Source: Hysterium pulicare CBS 123377 (lineage: Eukaryota; Ascomycota; Dothideomycetes; Hysteriales; Hysteriaceae). Taken from it: a DNA stretch of 64,000 nucleotides. Positions within the stretch are counted from its first letter, which is position 1; each line of letters begins with the position of its first letter. The position numbers were made by a program, and so were the translations under genes. Positions 32,022 through 43,348 of this stretch are shown piece by piece. The notes under the pieces are model-generated. The model saw only the letters and a list, made by a program, of their open reading frames with translations. It had not been told where the DNA came from and searched no databases. The DNA is taken from contig AJFK01000977.1 in assembly GCA_000467715.1 (NCBI GenBank), positions 122,027 through 186,026 on the forward strand, read 5' to 3'.

Positions 32022-33699
32022 TGCTGTATATATATTGACTACAGGGGTGAATGCATTGCGATAGGGAAGTTGAGCAGTCTTTATTAACTCTGTGAAAATT
32101 TAGTGAGTCTATGTACGTCACTGACGAAAACGTGCCTGCCAAGGTTGTTGGACGTGTGCACGTGGGTGTACAGCGGGAGATCCGCGTTGGCTAGACCAGC
32201 ATCATTCACCCTCCTTCTATAGTGTTAAGAACCAATACGGGATCAAGGCACTTAATAACAGATTTGCGGCAGAGTCAACGACTCATGTCCAGTACCAATA
32301 TTTTCCAGGCGCAATGGTGTGGCTCCTCAGACAATATCCAGGTATCCTATGGCCATCACCATTTCGCGCTCAAAAATGGGGTGCTCGTGGTACACCACCT
32401 CCATTCTAAGCCATCAATACCCTTATCACTGCGGATGACTGGGCTTGACATTGCTATGTGATGTGGTCTCACAAAGCTGTAGGTGGAGAGGTATCGCTGA
32501 AGAGCCGAAGTTCCCATGATATGGTTGGCGTCTTCTGGTCTGGGAATAAAATCAGGTAAAATGAAAACTTCAACAGCACTTCATTCAATAACAGACAGAG
32601 GACAAGGCAGAGGAAAACGTAGGTAACTTGGAGGAACATACAGCAGAGAAAGACATGGAGACAAGGGTACCTCTATTATGATATTGGCATATGGTATATA
32701 GTTGTACGGTATACTGGCATCTTCCTCTAGTGTAAAGCTGATTTTGAGGAGTAAGAACCAAAGAGACCAACGAGGAAGGTGATCCCAGGCTGGACCAGGA
32801 CCCAAACCATTCTGAAATAGTCTTTCTAACTGAAGCCTTTTCGATGACATTTTTGCTCAGGTCCGTGCGGGGATCATTTCTACCGCAATCCATCTTATCG
32901 CAACTCCTCTCCGTCACCAGCTTTCCCTATGAGCCAGACGTTCATTATGTTTGACATGATTTCTAGTGGCAGCTACAAGGCTACAGGCTTTCCATTCTCA
33001 GGTAGGTGCCACCAATTATTACCCAATCTACCACTCAAGATAACCCTTACTCGTTCCTACTCCTCCCTACTCTGCCAACTCTTGTGTTTCAATATTTATT
33101 TGCCTCTTACAGCATACGATTTTCGTCTCTCCCACAACATAGAACCACCGATACTGTCTGTATTTCCCATCTTCATCTATGTCTTGGTGCATGCGATCTC
33201 AAATTTTCATCTGGTTCTCGGTGCTCGTCAGCCACTACTTGCTTTGTGCTTGCTCTATTTTTGCAAGATATCAGAGAAGCGAAGGCGTTCGCAGCAATTC
33301 CGAGTACTGATCAACGACCGAACTTGAGATATGTTGGAGGCTACAGTAGAGACCTTTCGGCTGTATTCAACCGGCGGAGGGTTAAAAGATAGCGAGATGC
33401 ATAAGTGATTTCATCGAGTTCTGAAGCTAATCTTGTTTTCTAACATCGATCATGAGGTATCCTTATTCCCAGCACTAATGCTAGCGATCTAGCGGGGTGA
33501 GTAGAACTAATCAGGTTAAGTCATCTCAATTCGCTACAGTCAATTATCCGAAACTCCATCAATTTGCTTAATAATTTTCCGTTTCCGCAGGGATGCCACC
33601 ATGTACTTGCATCTCAAATACAAATAGCATGCTGCTTATAATCTTGAGCGACGTTGGTATCATATTATCGACTGGCGTCTCTTTCACCAGGTTACTAAA
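32022..33699. other. Long intergenic stretch, divergent promoters
   Basis: About 1.7 kb with no supported gene. It lies between the divergent membrane-protein and carboxylesterase genes, so it contains both promoters. The overlapping frames at 32585-33392 have no domain content. Confidence 0.5.
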
Positions 33700-35646
33700 A
33701 TGGCTTGGCTTTCTTGCTTGGCAATCTTTTCGTCATACATAGTGCTTCTCACAGCACAGAGGCATAGTAGCGGTGGCCCCGTAGTTGACTTGGGATATGT
33801 CAAGTACGAAGGCGCATATAACGATAGCATAAAGTAAGGCGAACCACCAATTCCTCCCCCTAGACTCACCAAAGAAATAGTGCCATATCTTACTTTGGAA
33901 TACGTGTAAGTAAAAGGTTACATTAGTTCGCAAAGGTACGCCAATTAAGCTTTTTCTTCAGTACGCACAACCACCAAAAGGCGATCTTCGATGGAAAGCG
34001 CCGCAGGACATTGAGCGCAAGAACAATTACTCCAGTGCCGGCGTAATCGATGCCTCTCGTGAAGGCCCAATATGTGTTCAAGGCGCACCCTTCTGGCGGA
34101 ACAGCACTCCGCCGCCGTATAGACCAATTGGGTTAGAGGATTGTTTGCTACTTGACGTCGTAGTCCCCAACAGGAAGGAGTCCAATTCTTCAAACCTGCT
34201 TCCTGTGATGGTTCAAATACACGGCGGAGGTATTATCTCTTTCCATCACAACTTCAAATATGTAGAGCTGACCCGCAGTTAGGATATACTCAGGGGTTAG
34301 ATTCTTCGTCGTCTGTTTGGAATACATTTGACTTATTTTCCCCAGTGGATCTGAATACTATCCCGGCTACGGCCTCATGAATCAATCTCAAGGCGATTTG
34401 ATATACGTGACTATCCAATATCGTCTCGGCACATACGGTTTCCTGGATTCTCTAGAGATCCGAAGCGATGCCGGAGCGAATGCCGGCCTTCTAGATCAAC
34501 GCGCCGCATTGAACTGGGTTCAGCGGCACATCTCATCTTTCGGAGGCGACCCAGCTAAGGTTACCATTGTAGGCGGTAGTGCTGGAGGAGGCTCCGTCAC
34601 AGCGCAGATGATTATGTATGGTGGTGTTACGAATCCTCCCTTCCGTGCTGTCATTGCGGAATATCCTTGGTGGCAACAGTATTCGAGCGATTCCCAGCTT
34701 GCCACCCAATATCAGAACCTGCTCAACGTTACTGGTTGTGGTGATCTAAAGTGTCTGCGGGGTTTAGATGAAGAGACGTTGGCGGTCGCTTCTCAAACGA
34801 CGTATGCCCGGGCCTATCAAGCTGGAGACTACGGCTACGGGAACTTCTACTATGGTCCGTATGTTGACGGGAGCATAATTCAGAATCTACCATCGAATGA
34901 ATTCAAGCAAGGCCACTTTACAAAGGTCCCACTGCTACTTGACCGCGACGGCTATGAAGGCTATTCTTTTACCAACAAATCACTTAAGACCACGTCCGAG
35001 GAAAACACAGATCTAATGAAGCTATTTCCCACAGCCAAACAAAGTTTTATTACAAGACTGTACGAACTGTATCCGGCGTCAGACTTCAACTCCACTTTCT
35101 TCCAACGACAGACCTGGTACGGCGACTTCATCATCAATTGCCCGACCTATTACATGGCCACCGCAATGAGCGACGCCGGCCAACCAGTCTGGAAGTTCAT
35201 CATGAATGCAGGGAGTCAGCTCCACGGCGCTACGCACTCAATCACTTACAACATCTCCTACGGCGGTCAGTCAATCCTCATATCCTTGCCCCCTTTCCCA
35301 TACTAATTCTTCTGTAAATAGAATCCCCCCACGATAACAGAACACTGGCCTACATCCTGAACGATTGGTTCCTCAGCTTCACCACTGATTTGGATCCGAA
35401 TAAGAAGGCGTATTCTGGTGTTGGGAAACCGTATTGGCCGCCGTATCAGGTGGCGGGGAGTAGCAACTTTAGTGTTATGGACGTTAATTATACCATGATG
35501 GGGGTTTTGGATGATGCTTATTTTGATGCTTCGAAGCAGTGTGACTTTTGGCATGGTCAAGTGAGTCTATTCTACCTTTCGTGTTCTAGTGTTTGTGAGA
35601 GGAATAGAGCTGATAGATGCCGTAGAGTTATGTTGTGAGGAACTGA
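33700..35646 (+). CDS. Secreted type-B carboxylesterase/lipase
   Basis: Seven exons: 33700-33833, 33881-33905, 33962-34229, 34283-34295, 34346-35265, 35322-35560 and 35626-35646; 539 aa. The signal peptide is MAWLSCLAIFSSYIVLLTAQ. Family blocks: ISYFGIRYAQPPKGDLRWKA, EDCLLLDVVVPN, the oxyanion-hole HGGGY, and the nucleophile elbow VGGSAGGGS. RDGYEGY (acid residue) and GATHS (catalytic His) complete the triad. It hydrolyses carboxylic esters, presumably outside the cell. Exon 4 is a 13-nt micro-exon that supplies the codons after HGGG; skipping it breaks the frame. The gene ends 133 bp from the convergent dioxygenase gene. Confidence 0.9.
34283..34295 (+). other. 13-nt coding micro-exon of the carboxylesterase gene
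   Basis: It is flanked by a TTAG acceptor and a GTTAGA donor. With the flanking phases (1 in, 2 out) it creates HGGGYTQGGSEYYPG, matching the oxyanion-hole loop of the family. Direct joining of exons 3 and 5 gives a frame shift. Confidence 0.75.
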
Positions 35647-35779
35647 GGGGGTGGGAGTCAATTCTTAGGACTGGGATGGATGTGATCATTTACAGAAAGC
35701 GAGGGGCGCAATAGAAGCACAAACTCTAAGAAGCCTAGATCAGGACACTTTCTTTCACACATGGACGTAAAGACCACCA

Positions 35780-36940
35780 CTAGACCAGCAGAAACTCCGG
35801 ACTTTTCAAATCCACCCATCCTAGATTCGGCTCACTCTGCTTCCACCCAAGTCTCTCCTGTACAACCTTCGAATACGTCCTCACATCCTCAATAGGATAC
35901 GACAGATAAGAAATCTCCTACTCCTTATTTAGTAAACTTATTGTTCCCCAGATCTTCTTGATAGAACTTACTTCTTGCCGATAGATCCCCGAACAGCAAA
36001 ACATAATATGCATGGTCCTTGATCCCTCCTTCCTCGAATAATGCCCTCCACCGTGATACAAGCTCCCCAGCATTAGGAACGCCTCTCCAGCTTTCAGCTC
36101 TACGTCTTCGACGCCTTTGCAACCATCAGGGCCGAAGTCGGGTTGCGAGTCACCTGGGACTATCGATCAGTTTACATAACAAATTGAAGGATTTTAGGAA
36201 AAATTGTCTAATATCCACAAGCAGTCCAAAAAGATCAAAAACGACTTACCCCACAAATGACTCCCCCTAACCACCCTCGTCGCCCCATTTTCACGCGAGG
36301 TATCACATCCGGGAACAAACAAACCAAGCAGTATGTCGCGATTAGGGTGATACTCCGTCGCCGGCCGATGTCTCGCATGATGATTCTTATCATCGCGGTG
36401 GAGAGCTTGTGCGGCGGTGCCGGGTCGTATATCCATGGTTATGGATATTGAGAGAAGAGGATGGTTTGTGTTTGTTGATGGCGAGGTGCCGTACCAGTTC
36501 GTGGTTGTGACGGAGAGGAAGTGTTCGACGAGGTCCTGGGAAGAAGGTAAGGGAGGGAGGGGAGGGAAGAAAAGGGAGGGGCCGCATGGACGGACTTGAT
36601 AGATAGGGAATGGGAGGAGAGCTTACCTGATATAACGGATCTGCAAAGAATCTCTCTCGGACTGTTTTGCTTCGACCGACGAGACGGGTGCATGTTTTTG
36701 TTCCGCCGTTTAAAGCTTGATGTTTCAGTGCTAGGTATGAAGATGTTGATTTAAGCGTGGAAACTTACCTCCGACTTGGCTCCCGGGTTCATCGACATCC
36801 AGGTACGGTCGAACTTCTTCCTGGGCCCTTGCCAAAGTTGCTGAGTCTGTGAACTGTTGTATGACCACACATCCATCTTCTTCGAGGGTTTTGATGAAAG
36901 ATGATGGTGGTGCGGAGTAGGGTAGACGTTGGATGGGCAT
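35780..36940 (-). CDS. Phytanoyl-CoA dioxygenase-family Fe(II)/2-oxoglutarate oxygenase
   Basis: Five exons: 36940-36769, 36715-36627, 36535-36250, 36153-35972 and 35917-35780; 288 aa. An upstream in-frame ATG at 37039 is unlikely because the family starts near this Met. Motifs: LEEDGCVVIQQF, the metal-binding HxD within AALHRDD-like QALHRDDKN, VVRGSHLWG, and the distal His in GSLYHGGGHYS. It resembles fungal PhyH enzymes of secondary metabolism (fumitremorgin FtmOx1/austinol AusE type), which hydroxylate or rearrange substrates using 2-oxoglutarate; the substrate here is unknown. Its last exon exists as a relic copy at 5920-6056. Confidence 0.92.
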
Positions 36941-37434
36941 CTTTAATGGATGATTTACGCAAGACTTTCGCTTGATGTACAAGGATAAAGTTGGAGTTAA
37001 TACAGATTTTACTTTTAAGATTAATGCAACGCTGATCATGAAATGACCTCGGAGATCGTTATCGCAAAAATCAGTCGGAGATCAGCGGTGCTTAGTCATT
37101 TCAGGGAGTCATCACTGGATTCCTTCTTGCTGTCATCCCATCGCATCGATCGAGGACAATGTCTTCGAGAATTAAATCTTTTGGCGATTATGGATCATTG
37201 AATGTCCTGGGAATGGAGGGGTGTGGCTCATATGTTCATTTTCTTACTAGCTCTAGATACTGTTTCACCCGACAGTAACCCAAATTCATGAAGAGAGGTT
37301 ACCAAGAAGTCGATCTAATGCACAAAGAAGTGTGACCGAGTATCGGTCTGGCCATGAGAGAATCCACCTGATATAAACCTATGCAAATTCCTCCCATTGG
37401 CTCACCAAACATGATATCTTGGGTTCGGGGATGT
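36941..37434. other. Intergenic: dioxygenase promoter
   Basis: About 490 bp, no gene. The left part should be the promoter of the dioxygenase gene; the right part the 3' flank of the coiled-coil gene. Confidence 0.5.
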
Positions 37435-38455
37435 TTATTCTTGACTTTGTTTGGCCTTGAAAAAGTCGAAAAGCTTGTCGTACTTGAGACATGGCTTCTG
37501 AAGCTTTGCAGAGGCTTCTTGATATGCGGCTTCCTTGGCAATGAAGTCCCGCTTGGCTTCTTCAGCCTCAGTGTCTCGAATCTCGAATATCTCTTTGGCT
37601 TCATCAGCTTGAAATTGCTTATCTTCAAATTCGTGCTTTGCCTCTCGGGTTAGAGCGTCCTTGACTTCCCACTCTCTCTTCGCTTCTTTAGCTTCAAGCT
37701 CTTTCAATTTTGTTGCCTCACTCAATTGGTGCAATTCATGTATCACACGCCGATGTCCCAGAAGATTGTTCCGGACTATATCGTGATCAGGCCCCAAACT
37801 AGGCACTCTCTTCGGTTGGGTTGGAGGTAGCGGGGGTGAAGCTTGTTGCGGTTGGGCTTGGTAAGGTAGGACCCTGTGAGCTTGAGGTGTAGCTTGTTGC
37901 TGGAGGGCTGAAGAAGCACCTAAGAATTCCAAGACATTAATGGCTAGTTTACATAGAGAAGATATAATAACTTACTTGGTTGTTGCGCTTCCGGTGCGCG
38001 GCACTCATTAAGCTCTTGGATAGTAATTTGGTTCTCCCGAAGGTTTGTAATTCGTTCGAGACCCCATTTTGTGCTTGATTGCTGCTGGCTTGAAGATGGC
38101 TGGTCCAATTAGTGTAGGCTTGAATGTTTTTGACATGAGTCTGGAGGATTCTCGGAGGTAGACATCAGATCTCGCTGTAGTTGTTTAGTAGAGAAGGGTT
38201 TGAAGGTAAAGAGAAGGCATGAAGCACCAGCTTCGCACCTATATCGAAGCAACGTGTGTGGCTTAGTAATATGCGAACCGATTTCAGGGTGACACAGAAG
38301 ACAGGACAACCCTTATCAAGAAGCCAAGGAAACGCGCAGAAGTTCGCATAATGGATTCGACCGCAGGCGAAGTTCTCATCATCGCCCTTACACTTGCTGC
38401 CCACATCTATTCTGGCTAAACAACGCTTCCAAAGAGATCGCTTCACGCGATCCAC
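37435..38455 (-). pseudogene. Cys-rich/coiled-coil gene interrupted by an in-frame TAA
   Basis: The minus strand carries a Cys-rich segment from the ATG at 38455 (CKGDDENFACGRIHYANFC, then GCPVFC). A second segment beginning RCEAGASC starts after an AG at 38240-38239. In that frame a single TAA (38111-38109) follows SSLH, after which the frame stays open (LDQPSSSQQQSSTKWGLERI) to a donor at 37975. It is spliced to 37919-37435, which encodes a Glu/Lys/Ala-rich coiled coil with repeated EAKxxFE-type heptads. CAC TAA would be CAC CAA before a C-to-T change. I could not join the first Cys-rich segment in frame with a canonical intron. No known family is recognised. The downstream part alone (37435-37932) could still be translated. 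Confidence 0.45.
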
Positions 38456-38593
38456 ATGCTACCTCCTGAGTCACCACCAGAGAACGAGCAACAAGCATTC
38501 TCAAGGACGCAAAGATTTAGCAAGACTTATCTCAAGCCAGCCAGCAAATCAATCACCAATCTAGCCAAATAGCGCCCCATCGAGCGGCCCGCC

Positions 38594-39391
38594 ATGCATG
38601 AAGCAGACAAACCGGCCTCGCAAATACCTCCTAAAGGCAAAGACAAAGGCGAACTACTTGGACTGAGCCTCTTCAATGGCGAGCCTGAAAGGCCTACAAG
38701 TCCTCCTTCGAACTTGAAGACGGTATTTTGGAATCGTTACAACCTAAATGGCTATAACACCTTCGCCGAACTCAAGGCGCGTATCAGTGGCCTCCTCTAT
38801 CACATTGAAGTAGCGGCGGAATGGATCAAGTGGGCAAGTGGAAGGCTTAAGTGGGGGGAGCAACGCATACAAAATCTTGAGAGAGAGAAGAAAGAACTCG
38901 AAGAACAACTGGCGCATGAGAAGGAGAGAGTGCATGGACTCACCTGAAAAGGGGCGTTGGCGGGAAAGAGAGTCCGGAAGTTGCTGGACTGGGCTCAAGA
39001 AGCAGTGGAAGTGTTTGAAGAAGAGCAACCAACGGAGCTGAGATGGAAGGATGATCTCTCAAGCAGCAGAGCTGAAGAAACGGAGCAAGAGGCAATTGCC
39101 AGGCAGTTGTGGAGAAGGCTGCAGAAAGCCGACAATCACGGCTCGCCAGACCACTGCGGAGTTATCAGAGAGTTCTTGTGCGAAGACGAGAAGATTGACA
39201 GGCTTTGCAAGGAAGTAGCACGAAACTGGAGACAGGCCAAAAGCCTGGAAGAGTGAGAAAAGGACTTCTGGGATCTTGGAGTCGGAGACTCCGAGAACTA
39301 CTCATGGCCAAACACCAGCGACTGGAGCGGAATTGGCTTGATGGAAGGCCTTAAGAGAGGAGAAGTAAGGAGCAAACGAGTGCCTTCTTAA
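38594..39391 (+). pseudogene. Coiled-coil gene with two in-frame TGA codons
   Basis: One frame runs 266 codons from the ATG at 38594 to TAA at 39389-39391 but contains TGA at 38945-38947 and 39254-39256. The first part (117 aa) has LLYHIEVAAEWIKWASGR and a Glu/Lys coiled coil. The second continues KRVRKLLDWAQEAVEVFEEE, and the third EKDFWDLGVGDSENYSWP. Composition is continuous across both stops. Each TGA sits where an Arg (CGA) would fit, consistent with methyl-CpG transitions. Alternatively only the first 117 aa are made. No known domain; it is head-to-head with the similar broken gene, 138 bp away. Confidence 0.5.
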
Positions 39392-40168
39392 AGGCCAATC
39401 AAATGTCTTAAGTTAGCAAGCTATCAGCTTGTTTGTCAACAAGTCAGCAACATTGATCGGTCTAGTATGATCGGTAAAGCTTACAATTATATGCGCTACA
39501 AGTTGCAAGCCTATGTTCAATACAGAATGTCTTCCCATAATCACCTATGACTTTCCTATGGGATGGCGATGTGCTCTCCCCCAAACCCATTATTGTAATA
39601 CTCGACTAGTTAACGGAAGCGAGAAGCTATCGAAATACAACCTTGGTCATGATCGTCTTCGAAGAGATGCCACTCCAGAGTATGCAGGCCGTTCTCTGGC
39701 GCCTAGCTACATGTTCTTTACCCCTCAGCTGGCTCTGGCGCGCTCGATCCCTATATTGCATGCAACGCCTCGGTATGGAATCCGTAGCGGAGGAGAACGC
39801 GGATGACAATCGTCCGAAAATGAATGCTCCTGAGAAATTGGAACGCTGAAGGATGGGAGAAGTGATCCATGCGTTTCGTTGGAACTGCTCCTCATGACTA
39901 AGCTGAACTGCTTATCGATACCTATTCGACCAAGCCGAGCAACACGTCCGCTCTCGATCAATATCATGAGTGAAAGTCATTGTCGAGCAATTGCTTCCTT
40001 TGGAAACGTGTATGTAGCTCTGTTGAGTGTCCCATACAAACCTTTTCATCCCATGGATTCTAGGAGATCAGCGGATATGATTCCGTAGCCGGCGCCGGTC
40101 AGCAGCACGCCTTATCTTCGTTATGAAGCTCCTCTGCTCATCCCCTCCTCAATTCACATCTGCAAATA
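39392..40168. other. Intergenic: promoter side of the FAD monooxygenase
   Basis: About 780 bp; overlapping short frames at 39513-39967 are not convincing. The right end should be the promoter of the next gene. Confidence 0.5.
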
Positions 40169-41491
40169 ATGTCCTCTACGTTGAGCCCCTCGAAGAATGA
40201 TTACACGAACCTACAAACACCAACCATCGCCATCGTTGGCGGTGGTCTGGGCGGTCTCGCGTTAGCCATCGGTCTCCTCAAGCACAACGTCAACATCCAC
40301 ATTTATGAAGCCGCACAAGCATTCTCTGAAATTGGCGCAGGCGTTGCCTTTGGACCCAATTCGCTCCGAGCTCTCGGCTTGATTGACGAAGCTATTCTCC
40401 GTGGCTACATCAAGCATGCCACCTTCAACGAGAACCCAGAACGGCGAAATACTTGGCTGTCCTTCCGATACGGAACAGATTCTCGGAATGGCAATGGCAA
40501 GAAATGTGGGGATCTGATCATGAATATTGAGGAGGCGGAAGAACAGTACAAGCCTGCGGGGACTCGAGCGCGCAGCTGCATACATCGGGCGAGGTTTTTA
40601 GAGGAACTAGTTGCCCTGATTCCGGAGGGTACAGCTTCATTTGGAAAGAGTCTGGAAAGTATTGAAGAGCAAGAAGGTGGGAATAGCGGGCTCAAACTTC
40701 ACTTTTCCGATGGATCGACCGCCAATGCTAGTGCAGTCATCGGATGCGATGGAATCAAAAGCAAGACGAGAGAAACGATATATAGCAAACAGGTGGATCC
40801 AACATTCGCTCACGAATACGCTTATAGGGCCATGGTACCGCGAGATATTGCCAAAGAGGCCCTCGGCGATGAACTGGCATTCAATGGCACGCTTTACTGC
40901 GGCTATGGAGGCTATATTGTCACCTATCCAGTAGAACACGGAGCTTTCACCAATATTGTAGCTGTTAGGCAAATTGAGGGAAGTACCTGGAACGAAAGCC
41001 AATGGACAATCCCTTCTACGAAGGAAGAGATGCTGAAAGACTTCGACGGTTGGCATCCAGGTATTCTGCATCTGTTATCCGAATGCTCAAAGTTCGAGAA
41101 GTGGGCTCTATTCGATCTGAAGCATGCGCAACCCTATACGATGGGCAAGGTCTGCTTATTGGGTGATAGTGCTCACGCCTCAACTCCTCATCTGGGAGCA
41201 GGCGCTGGGATGGCCATGGAAGATGCCTACATTCTTAGCAACTTGATTGGAGGCGCCGAATCTCCAACTGATTTCGAGAAGGCCTTCCGAGCTTTTGATA
41301 CCGTCCGCCGTCGAAGAACCCAGACGCTTATTGAATATAGTAGATTGGCCGGCTTAGCGTGTGAGTTCGTGAAGCCAGATGTTCTGGATGATGAGGACCG
41401 TTTAAAGCTTGACATTGATGCCAAATATCGCTGGGTCTGGCATGAAGATCTCCAAGACCAATTAGCAAAAGCAATGGAGCTTATGAAGTGA
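40169..41491 (+). CDS. FAD-dependent aromatic monooxygenase, salicylate hydroxylase-like
   Basis: Single exon, 440 aa. It has the group A flavoprotein hydroxylase layout: N-terminal IAIVGGGLGGLALAIGLLKH (GxGxxG, FAD ADP part), GAGVAFGPNSLRALGLI, the mid-protein ASAVIGCDGIKSKTRE (DG fingerprint) and LLGDSAHASTPHLGAGAGMA (GD fingerprint). The closest recognisable class is fungal salicylate-1-monooxygenase/6-hydroxynicotinate-type enzymes, which use NAD(P)H and O2 to hydroxylate an aromatic ring. Related enzymes also occur in secondary metabolism. The gene converges with the CDK gene, with only 105 bp between stop codons. Confidence 0.92.
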   Translation: MSSTLSPSKNDYTNLQTPTIAIVGGGLGGLALAIGLLKHNVNIHIYEAAQAFSEIGAGVAFGPNSLRALGLIDEAILRGYIKHATFNENPERRNTWLSFRYGTDSRNGNGKKCGDLIMNIEEAEEQYKPAGTRARSCIHRARFLEELVALIPEGTASFGKSLESIEEQEGGNSGLKLHFSDGSTANASAVIGCDGIKSKTRETIYSKQVDPTFAHEYAYRAMVPRDIAKEALGDELAFNGTLYCGYGGYIVTYPVEHGAFTNIVAVRQIEGSTWNESQWTIPSTKEEMLKDFDGWHPGILHLLSECSKFEKWALFDLKHAQPYTMGKVCLLGDSAHASTPHLGAGAGMAMEDAYILSNLIGGAESPTDFEKAFRAFDTVRRRRTQTLIEYSRLAGLACEFVKPDVLDDEDRLKLDIDAKYRWVWHEDLQDQLAKAMELMK

Positions 41492-41596
41492 GCATTCCCA
41501 GTGCCATCTTAGTCCTCTATCATTATGCTGCGATAGTATTTGAGCGAATTCCTGTTCTCAAATATATTTCACCATGCCACTTATATTGACTCTTCT

Positions 41597-43159
41597 CTAA
41601 ACCAACTTCAGTTGGAAACCCCCACCACTTTGCTCCATTTCCCTTCCGGAAAAGATCCCACTAAAATCAACATCCCCCACATTGATCCCCGGCGCATCGC
41701 CTCTCTTCGGTGCATTTGGACTCTGTAACCTTCTCCTCTTCTCCTGGCCCGCTTTACTCGGGAACGTTGGGAACATAGCAGTGGCCTTCGGTTTCGGGCT
41801 TTCTCTGAAGTAGGGGTGAGCGAGCATTTCAGAGGCACTAGGACGTCGTGCGGGGTTGAGTGAGAGGAGCGTGGTCAGGAGTTCAGCGCCGGCGGAGGTA
41901 AGAAAGGGGAACTTTGCGCGGATGACTGAGCCTGTTGCTTTGGGATTAGATGGGAGACGAAGGGATTTTGCGTTGGGTAGACGTCGGAAACCGGGCCAGG
42001 TTTCTTCAGTGGGAATACCGCAAAGTTCGAAGATCTGTTTGCAGGCATATCAGCTACGATACTTCTAATTCAGTTCGTTTGGGGGAACATACCTTTGAAA
42101 GCTCGTCGACCTCATTCTTGCCCTGCAGTAACGGCTCCTTGGTAAGCAGTTCACCAAATATGCAACCTAAACTCCACATATCGATGGGCGTGCCATAAGT
42201 CTCTGTCCCGAGCAGTAGTTCTGGCGCTCTATACCAGAGAGTGACCACAAGCTGGGTCATTTTTGGCGGAGGAGGATCGCCGAAATAGCGGGCCATACCA
42301 AAATCGGCGAGTTTTATCTCTCCACGATTATTCATGAGAATCTAGAACAGGAATAAGCTCAAAATTGAAGGATAAATGGTATATATTGTCTTACGTTAGA
42401 CGTTTTGAGATCTCTCTGTTTCATGGTCAGTCATATATGCCGAGCAGAGAATTGAGATAAACGTACATGAAGAATCCAATGATCATGAAGAAACTCAACT
42501 GCTGAACCAAGTTGCAACAACAATGTTTTGATCTCTGACGGGAGGAATGGTTCCGACATATCCTCCTGTAACGTTTTGAGATCATGCTCCAGAAAGTCCA
42601 TAACTAAGAAGACACTGTGAACACATAAGCATCCGTATAAAAACCAACCCAATCATCGAACTTACTCTTCAAGCGTATCACCCATGACGACCTCTCTCAA
42701 GTCGACAATGTGCCTGTGCCTAGACTCCTGTAACGTCTGGATCTCCCTCAATGCCGTGACTGGAAAACCATCATTTAAATAGTCCATCTTCAGCTTCTTC
42801 AACGCTACAACCTCTCCCGTGGCTGATTCCTTAGCTCTTGAAACCCAACCATAGGAACCTTCTTCGATATGATTTAATCGTTCGAAGTTATCCACGTGTC
42901 TGCATGGTCCCCATCCTCCTGCGCTCTCGAATCGCAACAGCTTTCTGGTTTGGTTCTCGGGTTTTGGTACATCCGTATCAGAAGACAGTCTCCGACGCTT
43001 TGCAGGACGATCCTCATCTGGAGGAGCTTCCTTGGCCTGTTCAAGTTGACGCTGTTTCTCGAGTTTTGCACGCTTCTTTTCCTCCTTTCCACGTTTGCGC
43101 TGCGCTTCCGCTGCAGCGTCCTCCTCATTGTCGGCCCATCTTGAATTTCCGCCGGCCAT
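41597..43159 (-). CDS. Cyclin-dependent kinase of the CDK11/PITSLRE type
   Basis: Exons 43159-42666, 42614-42467, 42415-42395, 42341-42093 and 42034-41597; 449 aa. A charged N-terminal tail (Glu/Lys/Arg runs, KRRR) precedes the kinase domain. The glycine loop is [12 protein letters not shown], the ATP-binding Lys is in [10 protein letters not shown], and [12 protein letters not shown] corresponds to the PITSLRE helix. The catalytic loop HRDLKTSN is split across a 21-nt exon, followed by KLADFGMAR and [15 protein letters not shown]11 homologues act in transcription and pre-mRNA splicing with cyclin L. The C-terminal tail is basic then Gly/Ser-rich. It shares a 189-bp divergent promoter with NDUFAF7. 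Confidence 0.92.
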
Positions 43160-43348
43160 TGTATTGAGCGGCAATCGAAATGTCTACTCTCGTAGGTCCG
43201 TCCAAAGATTATGCGGGTGAATTACGCCTTGCATGATAGAAAAAGTGAAGTACACGTGACTATATGGCCATAGCTCCCATCCTAAATTCGCGAATATAGT
43301 TGCGAATTTCACGTCAACCACCTCCGACATGGACTGAAACTTATCGTT
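43160..43348. promoter_or_regulatory. Divergent promoter between CDK11-like and NDUFAF7 genes
   Basis: Only 189 bp separate the two start codons on opposite strands, so both promoters and 5' UTRs must fit or overlap here. Confidence 0.6.

Noticed and set aside
36941-37039. Upstream ATG of the dioxygenase gene (33 extra residues)
   Set aside because: Family proteins start close to MPIQRLPYS; the extension is AT-rich and not conserved-looking.
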